DNA of 11,080 nt from an uncultured Porphyromonas sp. (GCA_946997275.1 CAMPUN010000013.1:1-11080); one strand, 5' to 3'; positions 1-7,097 are shown, numbered from the stretch's first letter. The notes: a model not told the origin generated them from the letters alone. Translations and numbers: made by a program.

Positions 1-2
1 TG

Positions 3-767
3 ACCTCCGTCTTCGCACAGGAGAAGTATGATCTGCGTCTGAACCTCAAGAAGGGACAGACCTTCACCTATCAGGTGACAGCCAACAATCCTATGACTAT
101 CTCTATGATGGGTCAGCAGATGGAGCTCAAGCAAGCCCAAACTGTCACCTATACCTATAAGGTCCTTGACGTCAAGGATGGCAACTACCTGATGGAGCTC
201 AATATCGATCGTATCCAGATCTCCTCTTCCAGCTCTATGGGGCAAGAAATAAATGTAGATACTGACTCAGAGGCTAAAGACGAAGGAGATAATCAGATAC
301 GTAAGGTACTCAATCAGAAGATTACTCAGTGGGTGGACGCTAAGCTTAAGCCCCTAGGAGAGCCTGAGGGCGGGAATGTAAATGTAGATGACATAGTCAA
401 GAAAGCTGCCCTCTCGATGGCTATGGTTCCTGCATTCTTCCCTGCAGAGCCTATAGCGCAGGGGGAGTCCTTTACGGTCAATAATCCACTTTTCACTGGC
501 GAAGATGCTAGTACAAAGTACGAAGGTGTCGTCACATTGGTAGCTGTATCTGATACAGACTATACACTCCGTGCTAATGGTAAGACGACCGCTTCTTTTG
601 AGGGCTTGGTCATTGAGGGTAATGGCATAGACAACATCGTCCTCGACCGCAAGACTGGTATGATCAAGAACACATTTGGTACAGTCGCACTCAAGGGTAG
701 TGGCAACGTACAGGGTACCCAGGCAGAGATCGCCTCAAACACGATCACCTCGATCCGCCTACTCTAA
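3..767 (+). CDS. Exported DUF6263-like protein, 5' end outside the window
   Basis: The reading frame is open from the first full codon (position 3) to the TAA at 765-767, giving 254 visible residues. The first visible residues, TSVFAQEKYDLRLNLKKGQT, look like the end of a secretion signal cut after VFA, followed by a mature start rich in 'KKGQTFTYQV'. The real start and most of the signal peptide therefore lie just upstream; the GTG at 75 is inside the gene and is not the start. The body alternates short beta-type segments (QTVTYTYKVLDVKDGNYLMEL, split here only by eye) with an acidic, Ser-rich loop at about visible residues 75-100 (SSSSSMGQE, SEAKDEGDNQ). The layout resembles DUF6263, a family of exported Bacteroidota proteins of unknown function. 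The location is probably periplasmic or surface. No catalytic residues are evident. It is followed by a strong terminator hairpin, so it is the last gene of its unit. The family assignment is from memory and moderate. Confidence 0.6.
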   Translation, partial: TSVFAQEKYDLRLNLKKGQTFTYQVTANNPMTISMMGQQMELKQAQTVTYTYKVLDVKDGNYLMELNIDRIQISSSSSMGQEINVDTDSEAKDEGDNQIRKVLNQKITQWVDAKLKPLGEPEGGNVNVDDIVKKAALSMAMVPAFFPAEPIAQGESFTVNNPLFTGEDASTKYEGVVTLVAVSDTDYTLRANGKTTASFEGLVIEGNGIDNIVLDRKTGMIKNTFGTVALKGSGNVQGTQAEIASNTITSIRLL

Positions 768-813
768 GAGTACGCGAACAGACTACTCCAAACATAGTAC
801 AACAGCTAACAAG

Positions 814-849
814 AAAGGCATCTGCTCCTCGTCTGGGGCAGGTGCCTTT
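814..849 (+). terminator. Long hairpin terminator after the DUF6263-like gene
   Basis: A 15-bp stem, left arm 814-828 (AAAGGCATCTGCTCC) and right arm 835-849 (GGGGCAGGTGCCTTT), with a 6-base loop. The only two deviations from perfect complementarity are U-G wobbles in the plus-strand RNA. It starts 47 bases after the stop codon. The right arm ends in TTT, but a long T-run is absent (CATCAATTATTT follows), so termination may be less sharp than at a classic site. The wobbles favour the plus strand: read from the minus strand they would be A-C mismatches. Confidence 0.7.
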
Positions 850-1242
850 CATCAATTATTTCAGTCCCCTGCTTGGCGTACCGAGAGAGCCACGAGGGTC
901 AATGCTTCGGGCGCTCCACTTCACGATTTTCTAGAGCTTACTCGTCTATAGTTGTGAGTTTTCCTTGACCTTGTCGGCTGCATACTGATTTGCTCCTGAG
1001 GAAATTGAAAATCTCTACAGAGCAAACGGCAAATTCTTCCGAACTTTCATTTCATTCCTCCGAAGTTTCATTTCGTTCTTCCGAAGTTTCATTTCACTCT
1101 TCCGAGGAAATAGCCGTTTTCCAGCGAGCTTTTGGGCAAATCCCTCCAAGGAAATCGGAATTCTCTGGCAAAAGCCGTTGGCTCTATTCGCTCTCCCTGA
1201 GCCGCCCCAAATAGGAACTAGCCATAAGTCTACAGAAAACAT
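850..1242. other. Gene-poor intergenic stretch of about 390 bases
   Basis: I find no convincing gene here. Open frames of 74 to 95 codons exist on both strands (about 990-1214 plus, 1015-1302 minus), but they begin without a good start context, contain the short tandem repeat, and give low-complexity Ser/Glu or Lys/Arg/Asn/Glu-rich peptides with no family resemblance. Several short inverted repeats are present: TTTGCTC at 989-995 with GAGCAAA at 1020-1026, and GCTTTTG at 1128-1134 with CAAAAGC at 1169-1175. AACGGC or its complement GCCGTT recurs near 1025-1030, 1112-1117 and 1174-1179, flanking the tandem repeat. The 855-985 part holds nothing I recognise. Confidence 0.6.
1034..1107. repeat. 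21-bp tandem repeat, about 3.5 copies
   Basis: Three full units at 1034-1054, 1055-1075 and 1076-1096, and a partial unit at 1097-1107. Each unit reads roughly TTCTTCCGAAG followed by TTTCATTTCA. Copies differ at one to three positions (T/C in the first half, C/G in the middle, A/G at the end). Because 21 is a multiple of three, every frame gives a seven-residue repeat (SSEVSFH-like on plus, EMKLRKN-like on minus), which explains why open frames persist on both strands. The array sits 140 bases before the TACCTTTG motif upstream of ybeY, outside any supported gene. Confidence 0.85.
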
Positions 1243-1250
1243 TACCTTTG
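1243..1250 (+). promoter_or_regulatory. Putative Bacteroidota -7 promoter element for ybeY operon
   Basis: TACCTTTG matches the Bacteroidota sigma-factor -7 consensus TAnnTTTG exactly and lies 84 bases upstream of the ybeY start. The same eight bases occur at 8588-8595 on the opposite strand in front of another gene. I see no clear TTG/TTTG -33 element about 20 bases upstream, which lowers confidence. The site would drive the six-gene unit from ybeY to panC, since the gaps between those genes are too short to show a second good match. Confidence 0.45.
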
Positions 1251-1260
1251 CAATACCATA

Positions 1261-1286
1261 TGAGGCTGTTACAGTCGACAGCCTCA
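1261..1286 (+). promoter_or_regulatory. Perfect hairpin/dyad in the ybeY leader
   Basis: TGAGGCTGT (1261-1269) and ACAGCCTCA (1278-1286) are exactly complementary, enclosing an 8-base loop. The dyad begins 10 bases after the putative -7 element, so it would lie at or near the 5' end of the mRNA. It is not followed by a T-run and is therefore not an intrinsic terminator. It could be a 5' stabilising hairpin or, as DNA, a binding site for a dimeric regulator. The structure is seen directly; any role is inference. Confidence 0.55.
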
Positions 1287-1334
1287 CAAGATTGCAAGCC
1301 AAGCCTGCACGCAGATAGATTTAAGAGACGAGAT

Positions 1335-1859
1335 ATGCAATTTAACTACTATTCGGACAACGAAGTGCTGATGCCACCCGTGAGGCGACAGATCGCCAAC
1401 CGTTGGATGCGTCGTGTATGCGACGAGATGAATCGGACGGTGGGGGAGATCAACTTCCAGTACACTGACGATGAGGGTATTCTGAAGGCAAATAGAGCAT
1501 TTCTCCAGCATGATTACTATACAGATGTCATAACCTTCCCCAGAGAGAGTGAGCAGGAGGGCGATGATGCCATCTATGGAGATATACTCATCAGCATCGA
1601 CACCGTTGCGACGAATGCGCAGGAGCTGGGCGTGCCGTTCAAGCAGGAGTTGTACCGTGTGATGATACATGGCATCCTGCACCTATTGGGCATTGATGAC
1701 CAGACCGAATCGGAGCGGGAGCTGATGCGCATGGCCGAGGATAGAGCGCTCATGCAGCTGGTTGAGATGCTGGAGGGGCGAGACTACTTCCTTGAGCAGG
1801 GCGGATCTAAGTTCTTCAAGTATGTCGACAAGGTCTGCGCTGAGGACAAGGCTCGCTAA
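1335..1859 (+). CDS. ybeY: YbeY, rRNA maturation endonuclease
   Basis: YbeY is a cytoplasmic metal-dependent RNase involved in 16S rRNA 3'-end maturation and ribosome quality control. The 174-residue product shows the family signature in order: the NRAFLQHDYYTDVITFP segment (residues 53-69), the YGDILIS strand (81-87) and the metal site HGILHLLGIDD (112-122). Most bacterial YbeY proteins have HGxLHxxGYDH; here the two first histidines (H112, H116) are kept and the third ligand position is Asp122. I recall this kind of change as common in Bacteroidota, so it need not mean loss of activity. I chose the ATG at 1335 because an upstream in-frame extension (from 1248) would cover the leader hairpin and has no family resemblance. 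No good Shine-Dalgarno is present, only AAGAGA nearby. The protein is slightly longer than the usual 140-165 residues, through a C-terminal tail of about 25 residues. tsaD follows after 21 bases. Confidence 0.93.
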   Translation: MQFNYYSDNEVLMPPVRRQIANRWMRRVCDEMNRTVGEINFQYTDDEGILKANRAFLQHDYYTDVITFPRESEQEGDDAIYGDILISIDTVATNAQELGVPFKQELYRVMIHGILHLLGIDDQTESERELMRMAEDRALMQLVEMLEGRDYFLEQGGSKFFKYVDKVCAEDKAR

Positions 1860-1880
1860 CTAATCTCACGACACAGCATC

Positions 1881-2909
1881 ATGACATCTTCATCTTCTCT
1901 CATCTTAGGTATCGAGAGCTCGTGCGACGATACCTCGGCAGCTGTGCTACGGGGCGGGCTCCTCTGCAGCAATGTGATCGCAAGTCAAGAGGTACACAGC
2001 AAGTATGGAGGCGTGGTGCCTGAGTTGGCGTCACGAGCCCATCTGCAGAACATCGTCCCTGTCGTACAGCAGGCGGTAGCGCGTGCTGGCGTCACGCTGG
2101 CCGACCTTGATGCGATCGCCTACACACGTGGTCCTGGGCTTCTCGGTTCGCTTATCGTCGGGACCAACTTTGCCAAGGGGCTGAGCTTAGCACTCCACAT
2201 CCCACTCGTCGAGGTCAATCACTTGCAGGCTCACGTCCTCGCACACTTCATCGCTAAGCCTGAGGAGCCACACACGCCACCCCCATTTCCCTATCTCTGT
2301 CTACTCGTCTCGGGCGGTAACTCACAGATCGTACAGGTCAATGCGCCTGATGATATGCGTATACTGGGGCAGACGATTGACGATGCGGCTGGCGAAGCCT
2401 TTGACAAGTGCGCCAAGGTGATGGGACTCGGCTATCCTGGGGGCCCGATCGTCAATAAGCTCGCCAATGAGGGCGATGCTGAGCGCTTTCACTTTAGCAA
2501 GCCTCAGGTGCCAGGGCTGGACTACAGCTTTAGCGGGCTGAAGACCTCTTTCCTCTATACGCTACGGGATGAGCTTGCCAAGGATGCTGACTTTGTTGCG
2601 AAAAACAAAGCGGATCTCTGTGCCTCACTCCAAAAGACGGTCATCGACATCCTCATGAGCAAGCTACTGCGCGCCAGCAAGGAGACCGGCATCAAGCACA
2701 TCGCTGTGGCTGGTGGCGTCTCGGCCAATACGGGTCTGCGTGATGCTTACCACACTTATGCTGAGCGATACGGCTGGCAGGTCTACATACCTCCCTTTGC
2801 CTTTACAACAGACAATGCCGCTATGGTTGCCATGGCGGGAACCTTTGCCTATGAGCGAGGAGCCTACGGATCGATAGATGCCGTTCCCTTTGCCAAGACA
2901 ACAATCTAA
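1881..2909 (+). CDS. tsaD: TsaD, tRNA N6-threonylcarbamoyladenosine transferase subunit
   Basis: TsaD (formerly Gcp/YgjD) transfers the threonylcarbamoyl group to A37 of ANN-decoding tRNAs, working in the cytoplasm with TsaB and TsaE. At 342 residues it has the normal family length. Visible motifs are LGIESSCDDTSAAVL (residues 9-23), GGVVPELASRAH (43-54), the metal-binding VNHLQAH with H114 and H118, the nucleotide-binding VSGGNSQIV (143-151), YSFSGLKTS (215-223), AVAGGVSAN (275-283) and TTDNAAM (309-315) with the metal ligand D311. The usual GGHTQ is GGNSQ here, which I associate with Bacteroidota homologues. The ATG at 1881 starts right at the conserved N-terminus, 21 bases after ybeY. The leader is CA-rich (ACGACACAGCATC) with no Shine-Dalgarno. 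tsaB and tsaE are not in the window. Confidence 0.97.
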   Translation: MTSSSSLILGIESSCDDTSAAVLRGGLLCSNVIASQEVHSKYGGVVPELASRAHLQNIVPVVQQAVARAGVTLADLDAIAYTRGPGLLGSLIVGTNFAKGLSLALHIPLVEVNHLQAHVLAHFIAKPEEPHTPPPFPYLCLLVSGGNSQIVQVNAPDDMRILGQTIDDAAGEAFDKCAKVMGLGYPGGPIVNKLANEGDAERFHFSKPQVPGLDYSFSGLKTSFLYTLRDELAKDADFVAKNKADLCASLQKTVIDILMSKLLRASKETGIKHIAVAGGVSANTGLRDAYHTYAERYGWQVYIPPFAFTTDNAAMVAMAGTFAYERGAYGSIDAVPFAKTTI

Positions 2910-2919
2910 CCTACGCTTT

Positions 2920-3411
2920 ATGCCCACCCCTCAGACGACAGAAGAGCAGCTACAGCGTCTCATAGCACACTGGCTAGAGCAGCACGAGAGCGTCTCGACC
3001 TGCGAGAGCTGTACGGGTGGCTATATAGCGAGCCAGCTGACGTCGCATGCGGGCAGTTCGCACTGGTTCCAGGGAGCCCTTGTGACTTATCAGATAGAGC
3101 TCAAAGAGCGACTAGCCTGTGTGCCAGCTGCCACCATCGAGCAGTATGGCGTCGTGAGCCGAGAGGTTGCTGAGGCGATGGCTAGTGGCGCGCGTCAGGC
3201 TTGTCGTAGCACCATCGGCATAGCGACCACAGGCGTGGCTGGACCAGCTGGCGGTACGGCAGAGACACCCGTCGGGACTGTCTGCATCGCTATAGCGACG
3301 CCTCGGGGCGTTCACTCGGAGCACCTGCAACTCGCCGGCTCTCGGCAAGAGATCGTACGGCAGACCTATTGCGAGATTATCAATCGGCTCTACTACTTGG
3401 AGCTGAAGTAA
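2920..3411 (+). CDS. pncC: PncC-type nicotinamide-nucleotide amidase (CinA C-terminal domain)
   Basis: This 163-residue protein is a stand-alone CinA C-terminal domain. The family deamidates nicotinamide mononucleotide to nicotinate mononucleotide, recycling the by-product of NAD-dependent DNA ligase into NAD synthesis. Hallmarks are CESCTGGYIASQLT (residues 28-41, with the likely catalytic Ser30), FQGALVTYQIELKERL (50-65, with Lys62 a candidate active-site lysine), GVVSREVAEAMA (77-88) and TTGVAGPAGGTAETPVGTV (103-121). There is no N-terminal MoCF-like domain as in full-length CinA. I start it at ATG 2920, 10 bases after the tsaD stop; an alternative ATG at 2878 overlaps the end of tsaD and would add 14 non-conserved residues. 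Ten-base spacing points to co-transcription with tsaD. Some family members have other activities (for example ADP-ribose pyrophosphatase in full-length CinA), so the amidase role is by homology. Confidence 0.92.
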   Translation: MPTPQTTEEQLQRLIAHWLEQHESVSTCESCTGGYIASQLTSHAGSSHWFQGALVTYQIELKERLACVPAATIEQYGVVSREVAEAMASGARQACRSTIGIATTGVAGPAGGTAETPVGTVCIAIATPRGVHSEHLQLAGSRQEIVRQTYCEIINRLYYLELK

Positions 3412-3446
3412 ACCTTTTCACCATCACACTCAAAGAACAGACTACA

Positions 3447-4862
3447 ATGAAGCGACTATACCACACCACCATGCTAGTTATCCTAGCACTCTGCTCCTTT
3501 GCCCTAACCATGCAAGCTCAGAAAGCTGACGTCGGGCTAGAGTACCAGATGAGCTACAACGACAACTGGGGAGCCAACCGCCCCGTCATCCTAACCGTCT
3601 ATCCCAATAGTCCAGCGGCGCAGGCTGGACTACGAGGGGGCGATATCATCGAGGCGATCAATGGACAAGAGACCCACACGATGCCAGAGGAGGAGATGAT
3701 CCGCCTATTGCAGGGCGCAGGGGGAGCTTCCGTTGATCTGTTGGTTTCCAACTTTGCCTACCACCGTGTGGAGCGTCATCTCAAGCCGACGGCTCAGCCT
3801 GCCGATGCGCTCACGGAGCGGGACATCGCTCGTGCCTTTGGCATGTACAGCCTAGAGGACGAGTCCGATATATTGATCTCTTACCCCATCAGCTCGGGCA
3901 CAGAGGGTAAGACCGACTTGATCAACTATGAGACCTTTGGCTTCGTGCGAACCAACAAGCAGCACACCAATCGGGACGTCCTCATTGAGCAGCAGATTGC
4001 CGAGGCACTGCAAGCCAAGGGACTTACCTACGATCCGAAGAATCCCGACCTCCTCATCGACACCTATTATAGTATCTCCGAAAACAGCGCCTACGACGCT
4101 ACCGAAGCTCGTCGCTCTGCCGTGCAAACGTCGCTACGCATCGACCCCAAGGCGCATAAGCTCGTTGAATTGCCAATCCTACCGATGGGGAGCGACAAGA
4201 CGCTGGCTCGCTTCTATCTGAAGTTTGGCATCACCATATATAGTGGTGTCAACGAACGCAAGATGCTATGGACGAGCGAAGCCGAGGAGCTACTCTCTGA
4301 CGACTATACGCTGACCGACTACACCGCTCTGACGGTGCCAGTGATGCTTTTGCAGTTCCCCTTCACACGTTACTTCAATTCGCTCGTTGTTCGCTTCGCC
4401 ACCCATAGATACCTGTCGCTGGGGATCAACTATAAGGCAAGCAACATTTCGACCATCCACTCGCTACTACTGCACTCACCAGCTGCCGAGGCGGGGCTGC
4501 GTGCTGGGGATAATATTGTCGCCATCAATGGCCGCCCTCTAGGCACTGCCGACGAGCTCTCTAGAGGTTATCTAGCTTTTGTCAAGAAGAGCATGTCCTG
4601 TCGTAAGCAGGACCTTCCCTTTGCGATCAAAGATGGACCAACCAATTGTCGCTATTGGGACTCGGAAGACTACGCTCGAGTTGCTAAGCTCCTGGACAAG
4701 GATAAGTACTTCGGAGGCTTTAGCTACCTCTTTGCCTTCAATCCCTGGATCACGATAGCACCTCGCACAGGTGTCACCATCGACTATCTGCGTGACGGCG
4801 TGATGCAGCGTGTCGTCGTGGAGCCTAAGCTACAGGAGTCTTGCTACGTGACGCTTGAGTAG
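3447..4862 (+). CDS. Exported PDZ-DUF4136-PDZ protein
   Basis: A 471-residue protein with a signal peptide at about residues 1-24 (MKRLYHTTMLVILALCSF.., cut after MQA). C16 lies inside the hydrophobic stretch but the preceding leucine makes a lipobox unlikely, so a soluble periplasmic or envelope-attached protein is more probable than a lipoprotein. Residues about 45-115 form a PDZ-like domain with PNSPAAQAGLRGGDIIEAING. Residues about 140-310 resemble DUF4136, a domain usually found alone in small envelope lipoproteins; note DTYYSI (205-210) and KMLWTSEAEE (272-281). A second PDZ-like segment starts near 322 and includes HSPAAEAGLRAGDNIVAING (343-362), but is interrupted by an insertion of about 50 residues (378-430) before its last strands. 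PDZ domains bind peptide C-termini; here no protease residues are visible, so the protein may be a scaffold or chaperone-like factor. The ATG at 3447 is 35 bases after pncC; an upstream in-frame start would overlap pncC and displace the signal peptide. The function is unknown. Confidence 0.8.
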   Translation: MKRLYHTTMLVILALCSFALTMQAQKADVGLEYQMSYNDNWGANRPVILTVYPNSPAAQAGLRGGDIIEAINGQETHTMPEEEMIRLLQGAGGASVDLLVSNFAYHRVERHLKPTAQPADALTERDIARAFGMYSLEDESDILISYPISSGTEGKTDLINYETFGFVRTNKQHTNRDVLIEQQIAEALQAKGLTYDPKNPDLLIDTYYSISENSAYDATEARRSAVQTSLRIDPKAHKLVELPILPMGSDKTLARFYLKFGITIYSGVNERKMLWTSEAEELLSDDYTLTDYTALTVPVMLLQFPFTRYFNSLVVRFATHRYLSLGINYKASNISTIHSLLLHSPAAEAGLRAGDNIVAINGRPLGTADELSRGYLAFVKKSMSCRKQDLPFAIKDGPTNCRYWDSEDYARVAKLLDKDKYFGGFSYLFAFNPWITIAPRTGVTIDYLRDGVMQRVVVEPKLQESCYVTLE

Positions 4863-4892
4863 TACTGCAGAGCTAATCAAAGGACCAAGAGT

Positions 4893-6170
4893 ATGTGTGA
4901 CAAGCCTCATACGCAGCACTGGGTCGATATAGACATCAACGACTACGACTACCCGCTCCCTGACGAGCGTATCGCAGCGCATCCGCTGGCGGAGCGTGAC
5001 CAGTGCCGGCTCCTCCTGAGCGATGCTACGGGGAGGCTGGAGGATCATACCTTTGCCGAGCTACCAAAGCTACTCCCGCCCCATGCGCTCCTCATTCGCA
5101 ACAATACGCGGGTTATCAAGGCGCGCATCTTCTTTGTCAAAGCCACGGGTGCCCGCATCGAGATACTTTGCTTAGATCCCCACAAACCTGTCAGCTACGA
5201 GGAAAGCTTATCTTCGCTTGGCTCATGCTCCTGGCACTGCCTCGTGGGCAACTCGAAGAAGTGGCGCCCCGAGCAAACTATCTCCTGTACACTCCCATTA
5301 GCTGATGGACAAACTATCACGCTACAAGCGAATAGGGAGGCGGACACACCAGACGTAGTTACCTTCAGCTGGAGCGATGAGACCAAGAGCTTTGGCGAGA
5401 TACTAGAGCTGTGCGGTCAGCTACCCATCCCTCCCTATCTCAATCGAGAGACCGAGAGCAGCGACCTCACCGACTATCAGACCGTCTACGCTCGCATTGA
5501 GGGCTCCGTGGCGGCGCCGACAGCGGGACTACACTTCACGCCAGAGCTAGATGACCAGCTCCTAGCCGAGGGGCACCGCATCACCGAGCTAACGCTCCAT
5601 GTCGGTGCAGGCACCTTCCTACCCGTCAAGGGTCGTCAGGTCGCTGATCATCAGATGCACAGCGAGTATTGCAGTGTGCCGACAGCAACGCTGGAGACGC
5701 TCCTAGAGCATATCGACAGCCCCTTTGTACCCATTGGGACAACTTCTGTACGCACCTTGGAGAGCCTCTACTGGTTTGCCGTTGCGTTGCAACAAGCAGA
5801 GCAAGAGGGCAGGGACGTGTCAGAGCCCTTTCACCTAGATCAGTGGTATAGCTACCGAATGCGTCAGAGCTGTGGAGCAAGCTTGCCGTCACGTCGTGAG
5901 GCTCTAGAGATATTGCTCCGCTATGTTCGCCACAGGGGGCTTGATCGCCTTACCTTCTCCACAGCGCTACTCATTGCCCCTGGCTATCAGTATCAGATGG
6001 TAGACATCTTGGTGACCAATTTTCACCAGCCGAAGAGCACGCTCCTGCTACTCGTCTCGGCACTCATAGGACCCCACTGGCGCACGCTCTATGAGCACGC
6101 CCTTGCTGATGCGCACTACCGCTTCCTCAGCTATGGCGACGCCTGCCTGCTCTACCGACGGGAGCTATAA
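4893..6170 (+). CDS. queA: QueA, tRNA preQ1(34) S-adenosylmethionine ribosyltransferase-isomerase
   Basis: QueA uses S-adenosylmethionine as ribosyl donor to convert preQ1 at tRNA position 34 into epoxyqueuosine, the penultimate step of queuosine formation, in the cytoplasm. The 425-residue product carries the family motifs YPLPDERIAAHPLAERD (residues 20-36), LLIRNNTRVIKAR (66-78), YQTVYARIEGSVAAPTAGLH (195-214), LHVGAGTFLPVK (235-246), IGTTSVRTLESLYW (281-294), VTNFHQPKSTLLLLVSA (374-390) and RFLSYGDACLLY (410-421). It is longer than the roughly 350 residues of the E. coli enzyme, mainly through an insert at about 296-345 (containing FHLDQWYSY) and extra residues near 95-165. I recall such longer forms from other Bacteroidota. 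ATG 4893 sits 30 bases after the previous stop; AAAGG at 4879-4883, 9 bases upstream, is one of the few Shine-Dalgarno-like sequences in the window. No other queuosine gene is nearby. Confidence 0.96.
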   Translation: MCDKPHTQHWVDIDINDYDYPLPDERIAAHPLAERDQCRLLLSDATGRLEDHTFAELPKLLPPHALLIRNNTRVIKARIFFVKATGARIEILCLDPHKPVSYEESLSSLGSCSWHCLVGNSKKWRPEQTISCTLPLADGQTITLQANREADTPDVVTFSWSDETKSFGEILELCGQLPIPPYLNRETESSDLTDYQTVYARIEGSVAAPTAGLHFTPELDDQLLAEGHRITELTLHVGAGTFLPVKGRQVADHQMHSEYCSVPTATLETLLEHIDSPFVPIGTTSVRTLESLYWFAVALQQAEQEGRDVSEPFHLDQWYSYRMRQSCGASLPSRREALEILLRYVRHRGLDRLTFSTALLIAPGYQYQMVDILVTNFHQPKSTLLLLVSALIGPHWRTLYEHALADAHYRFLSYGDACLLYRREL

Positions 6171-6215
6171 ATCGAAATCAAATCATACACACCCTTTTCA
6201 GCATATCACACACAA

Positions 6216-7076
6216 ATGAAAGTCATCACAACGGTTGCTGCACTACAGCAAGAACTCTCTAAGCTACGCCAAGAGAACCCCTCAGCCCGTGTCGGCCTAG
6301 TGCCTACGATGGGTGCCCTGCATGCGGGACACCTGAGTCTAGTGGCTGCTGCTAGAAAGCAGTACGACATCGTCGTCGTGTCGGTATTTGTCAATCCCAC
6401 GCAGTTCAACAATCCCGAAGACCTGCGCACCTATCCCCGCAAGCCAGAGGAGGACCTAGCACGCCTGCGTGGCGGTCAGGTAGACATCGCCTTCCTGCCC
6501 ACCGTCGAGGAGATGTATCCCGAGGCGGACACCCGTCAGTTTGACTTCGGCTTCCTCGGAGAGACGATGGAGGGAGCGCATCGTCCAGGACACTTCAATG
6601 GTGTAGCACAGATCGTGAGCAAACTCTTTATGCTTGTGCAGCCCGATGGCGCTTTCTTTGGCGAAAAAGACTTCCAGCAGATAGCTATCGTACGAGAGAT
6701 GGTTCGCCAGCTCGCTCTGCCCGTAGAGATACACAGCTGTCCCATCATCCGTGAGGCTGACGGACTAGCGCTGAGCAGTCGCAACCTCCTCCTCACCAGC
6801 GAGCAGCGTGACGTAGCGCCACGCATCCACGACACGCTGGTAGCCAGCCAAGCGCTCATCCCTGAGCACTCGCCACGAGAAGTCGTTGACTTCGTCGTCT
6901 CACGTCTCGCAGAGCACCCGCTCCTGCGTCCTGAGTACTATCAGATCGTCGACGGCAAGACGCTTCGTCCCCTCGAGTCGTGGAGCGATAGCAGCGACCC
7001 CGTCGGCTGCATCGTCTGCTACTGCGGCGAGGTTCGTCTCATTGACAACATTCACTACAAGACCTCAGCCAACTAG
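6216..7076 (+). CDS. panC: PanC, pantothenate synthetase (pantoate-beta-alanine ligase)
   Basis: PanC joins pantoate and beta-alanine with ATP to give pantothenate, the precursor of coenzyme A. The 286-residue length is typical. Motifs are VPTMGALHAGHLSLV (residues 29-43, nucleotide-binding HxGH), VFVNPTQFNNPEDLRTYPR (57-75), EGAHRPGHFNGVAQIVSKLF (119-138), FGEKDFQQ (148-155) and ADGLALSSRNLLLT (181-194, KMSKS-like region). The C-terminal dimer domain follows at about 200-286. The ATG at 6216 is preceded by a CA-rich, Shine-Dalgarno-free leader (CATATCACACACAA), 45 bases after queA. A terminator lies 21 bases after the stop, so panC ends the unit. panD and panB, its pathway partners, are not in the window. 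Confidence 0.97.
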   Translation: MKVITTVAALQQELSKLRQENPSARVGLVPTMGALHAGHLSLVAAARKQYDIVVVSVFVNPTQFNNPEDLRTYPRKPEEDLARLRGGQVDIAFLPTVEEMYPEADTRQFDFGFLGETMEGAHRPGHFNGVAQIVSKLFMLVQPDGAFFGEKDFQQIAIVREMVRQLALPVEIHSCPIIREADGLALSSRNLLLTSEQRDVAPRIHDTLVASQALIPEHSPREVVDFVVSRLAEHPLLRPEYYQIVDGKTLRPLESWSDSSDPVGCIVCYCGEVRLIDNIHYKTSAN

Positions 7077-7097
7077 CTGACCAATCCACCTATAGTT

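Noticed and set aside
326..748. Minus-strand open frames opposite the DUF6263-like gene
   Set aside because: They are shadows of a well-supported plus-strand coding frame, with no family resemblance.
1034..1107. CRISPR array
   Set aside because: Units are directly adjacent with no spacers, too few and too short, and no cas genes are present.
990..1214. Plus-strand open frame of 74 codons with SSEVSFH-type repeats
   Set aside because: It starts at a TTG without supporting context, is low in complexity, and remains open only because the 21-bp repeat is a multiple of three; the opposite strand is open for the same reason.
1015..1302. Minus-strand open frame of 95 codons across the repeat and promoter region
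   Set aside because: It overlaps the ybeY promoter motif and leader hairpin, has a Lys/Arg/Asn-rich repeat tail and resembles no family.
3463..3510. Lipoprotein signal in the PDZ-DUF4136-PDZ protein (Cys16)
   Set aside because: The residue before the cysteine is Leu, not Gly/Ala/Ser, and the cysteine lies within the hydrophobic core; a normal signal peptidase site after MQA fits better.
5049..5056. TACCTTTG promoter motif
   Set aside because: It lies within the queA coding sequence (Tyr/Thr-Phe-Ala region) with no gene start near it; a chance match.
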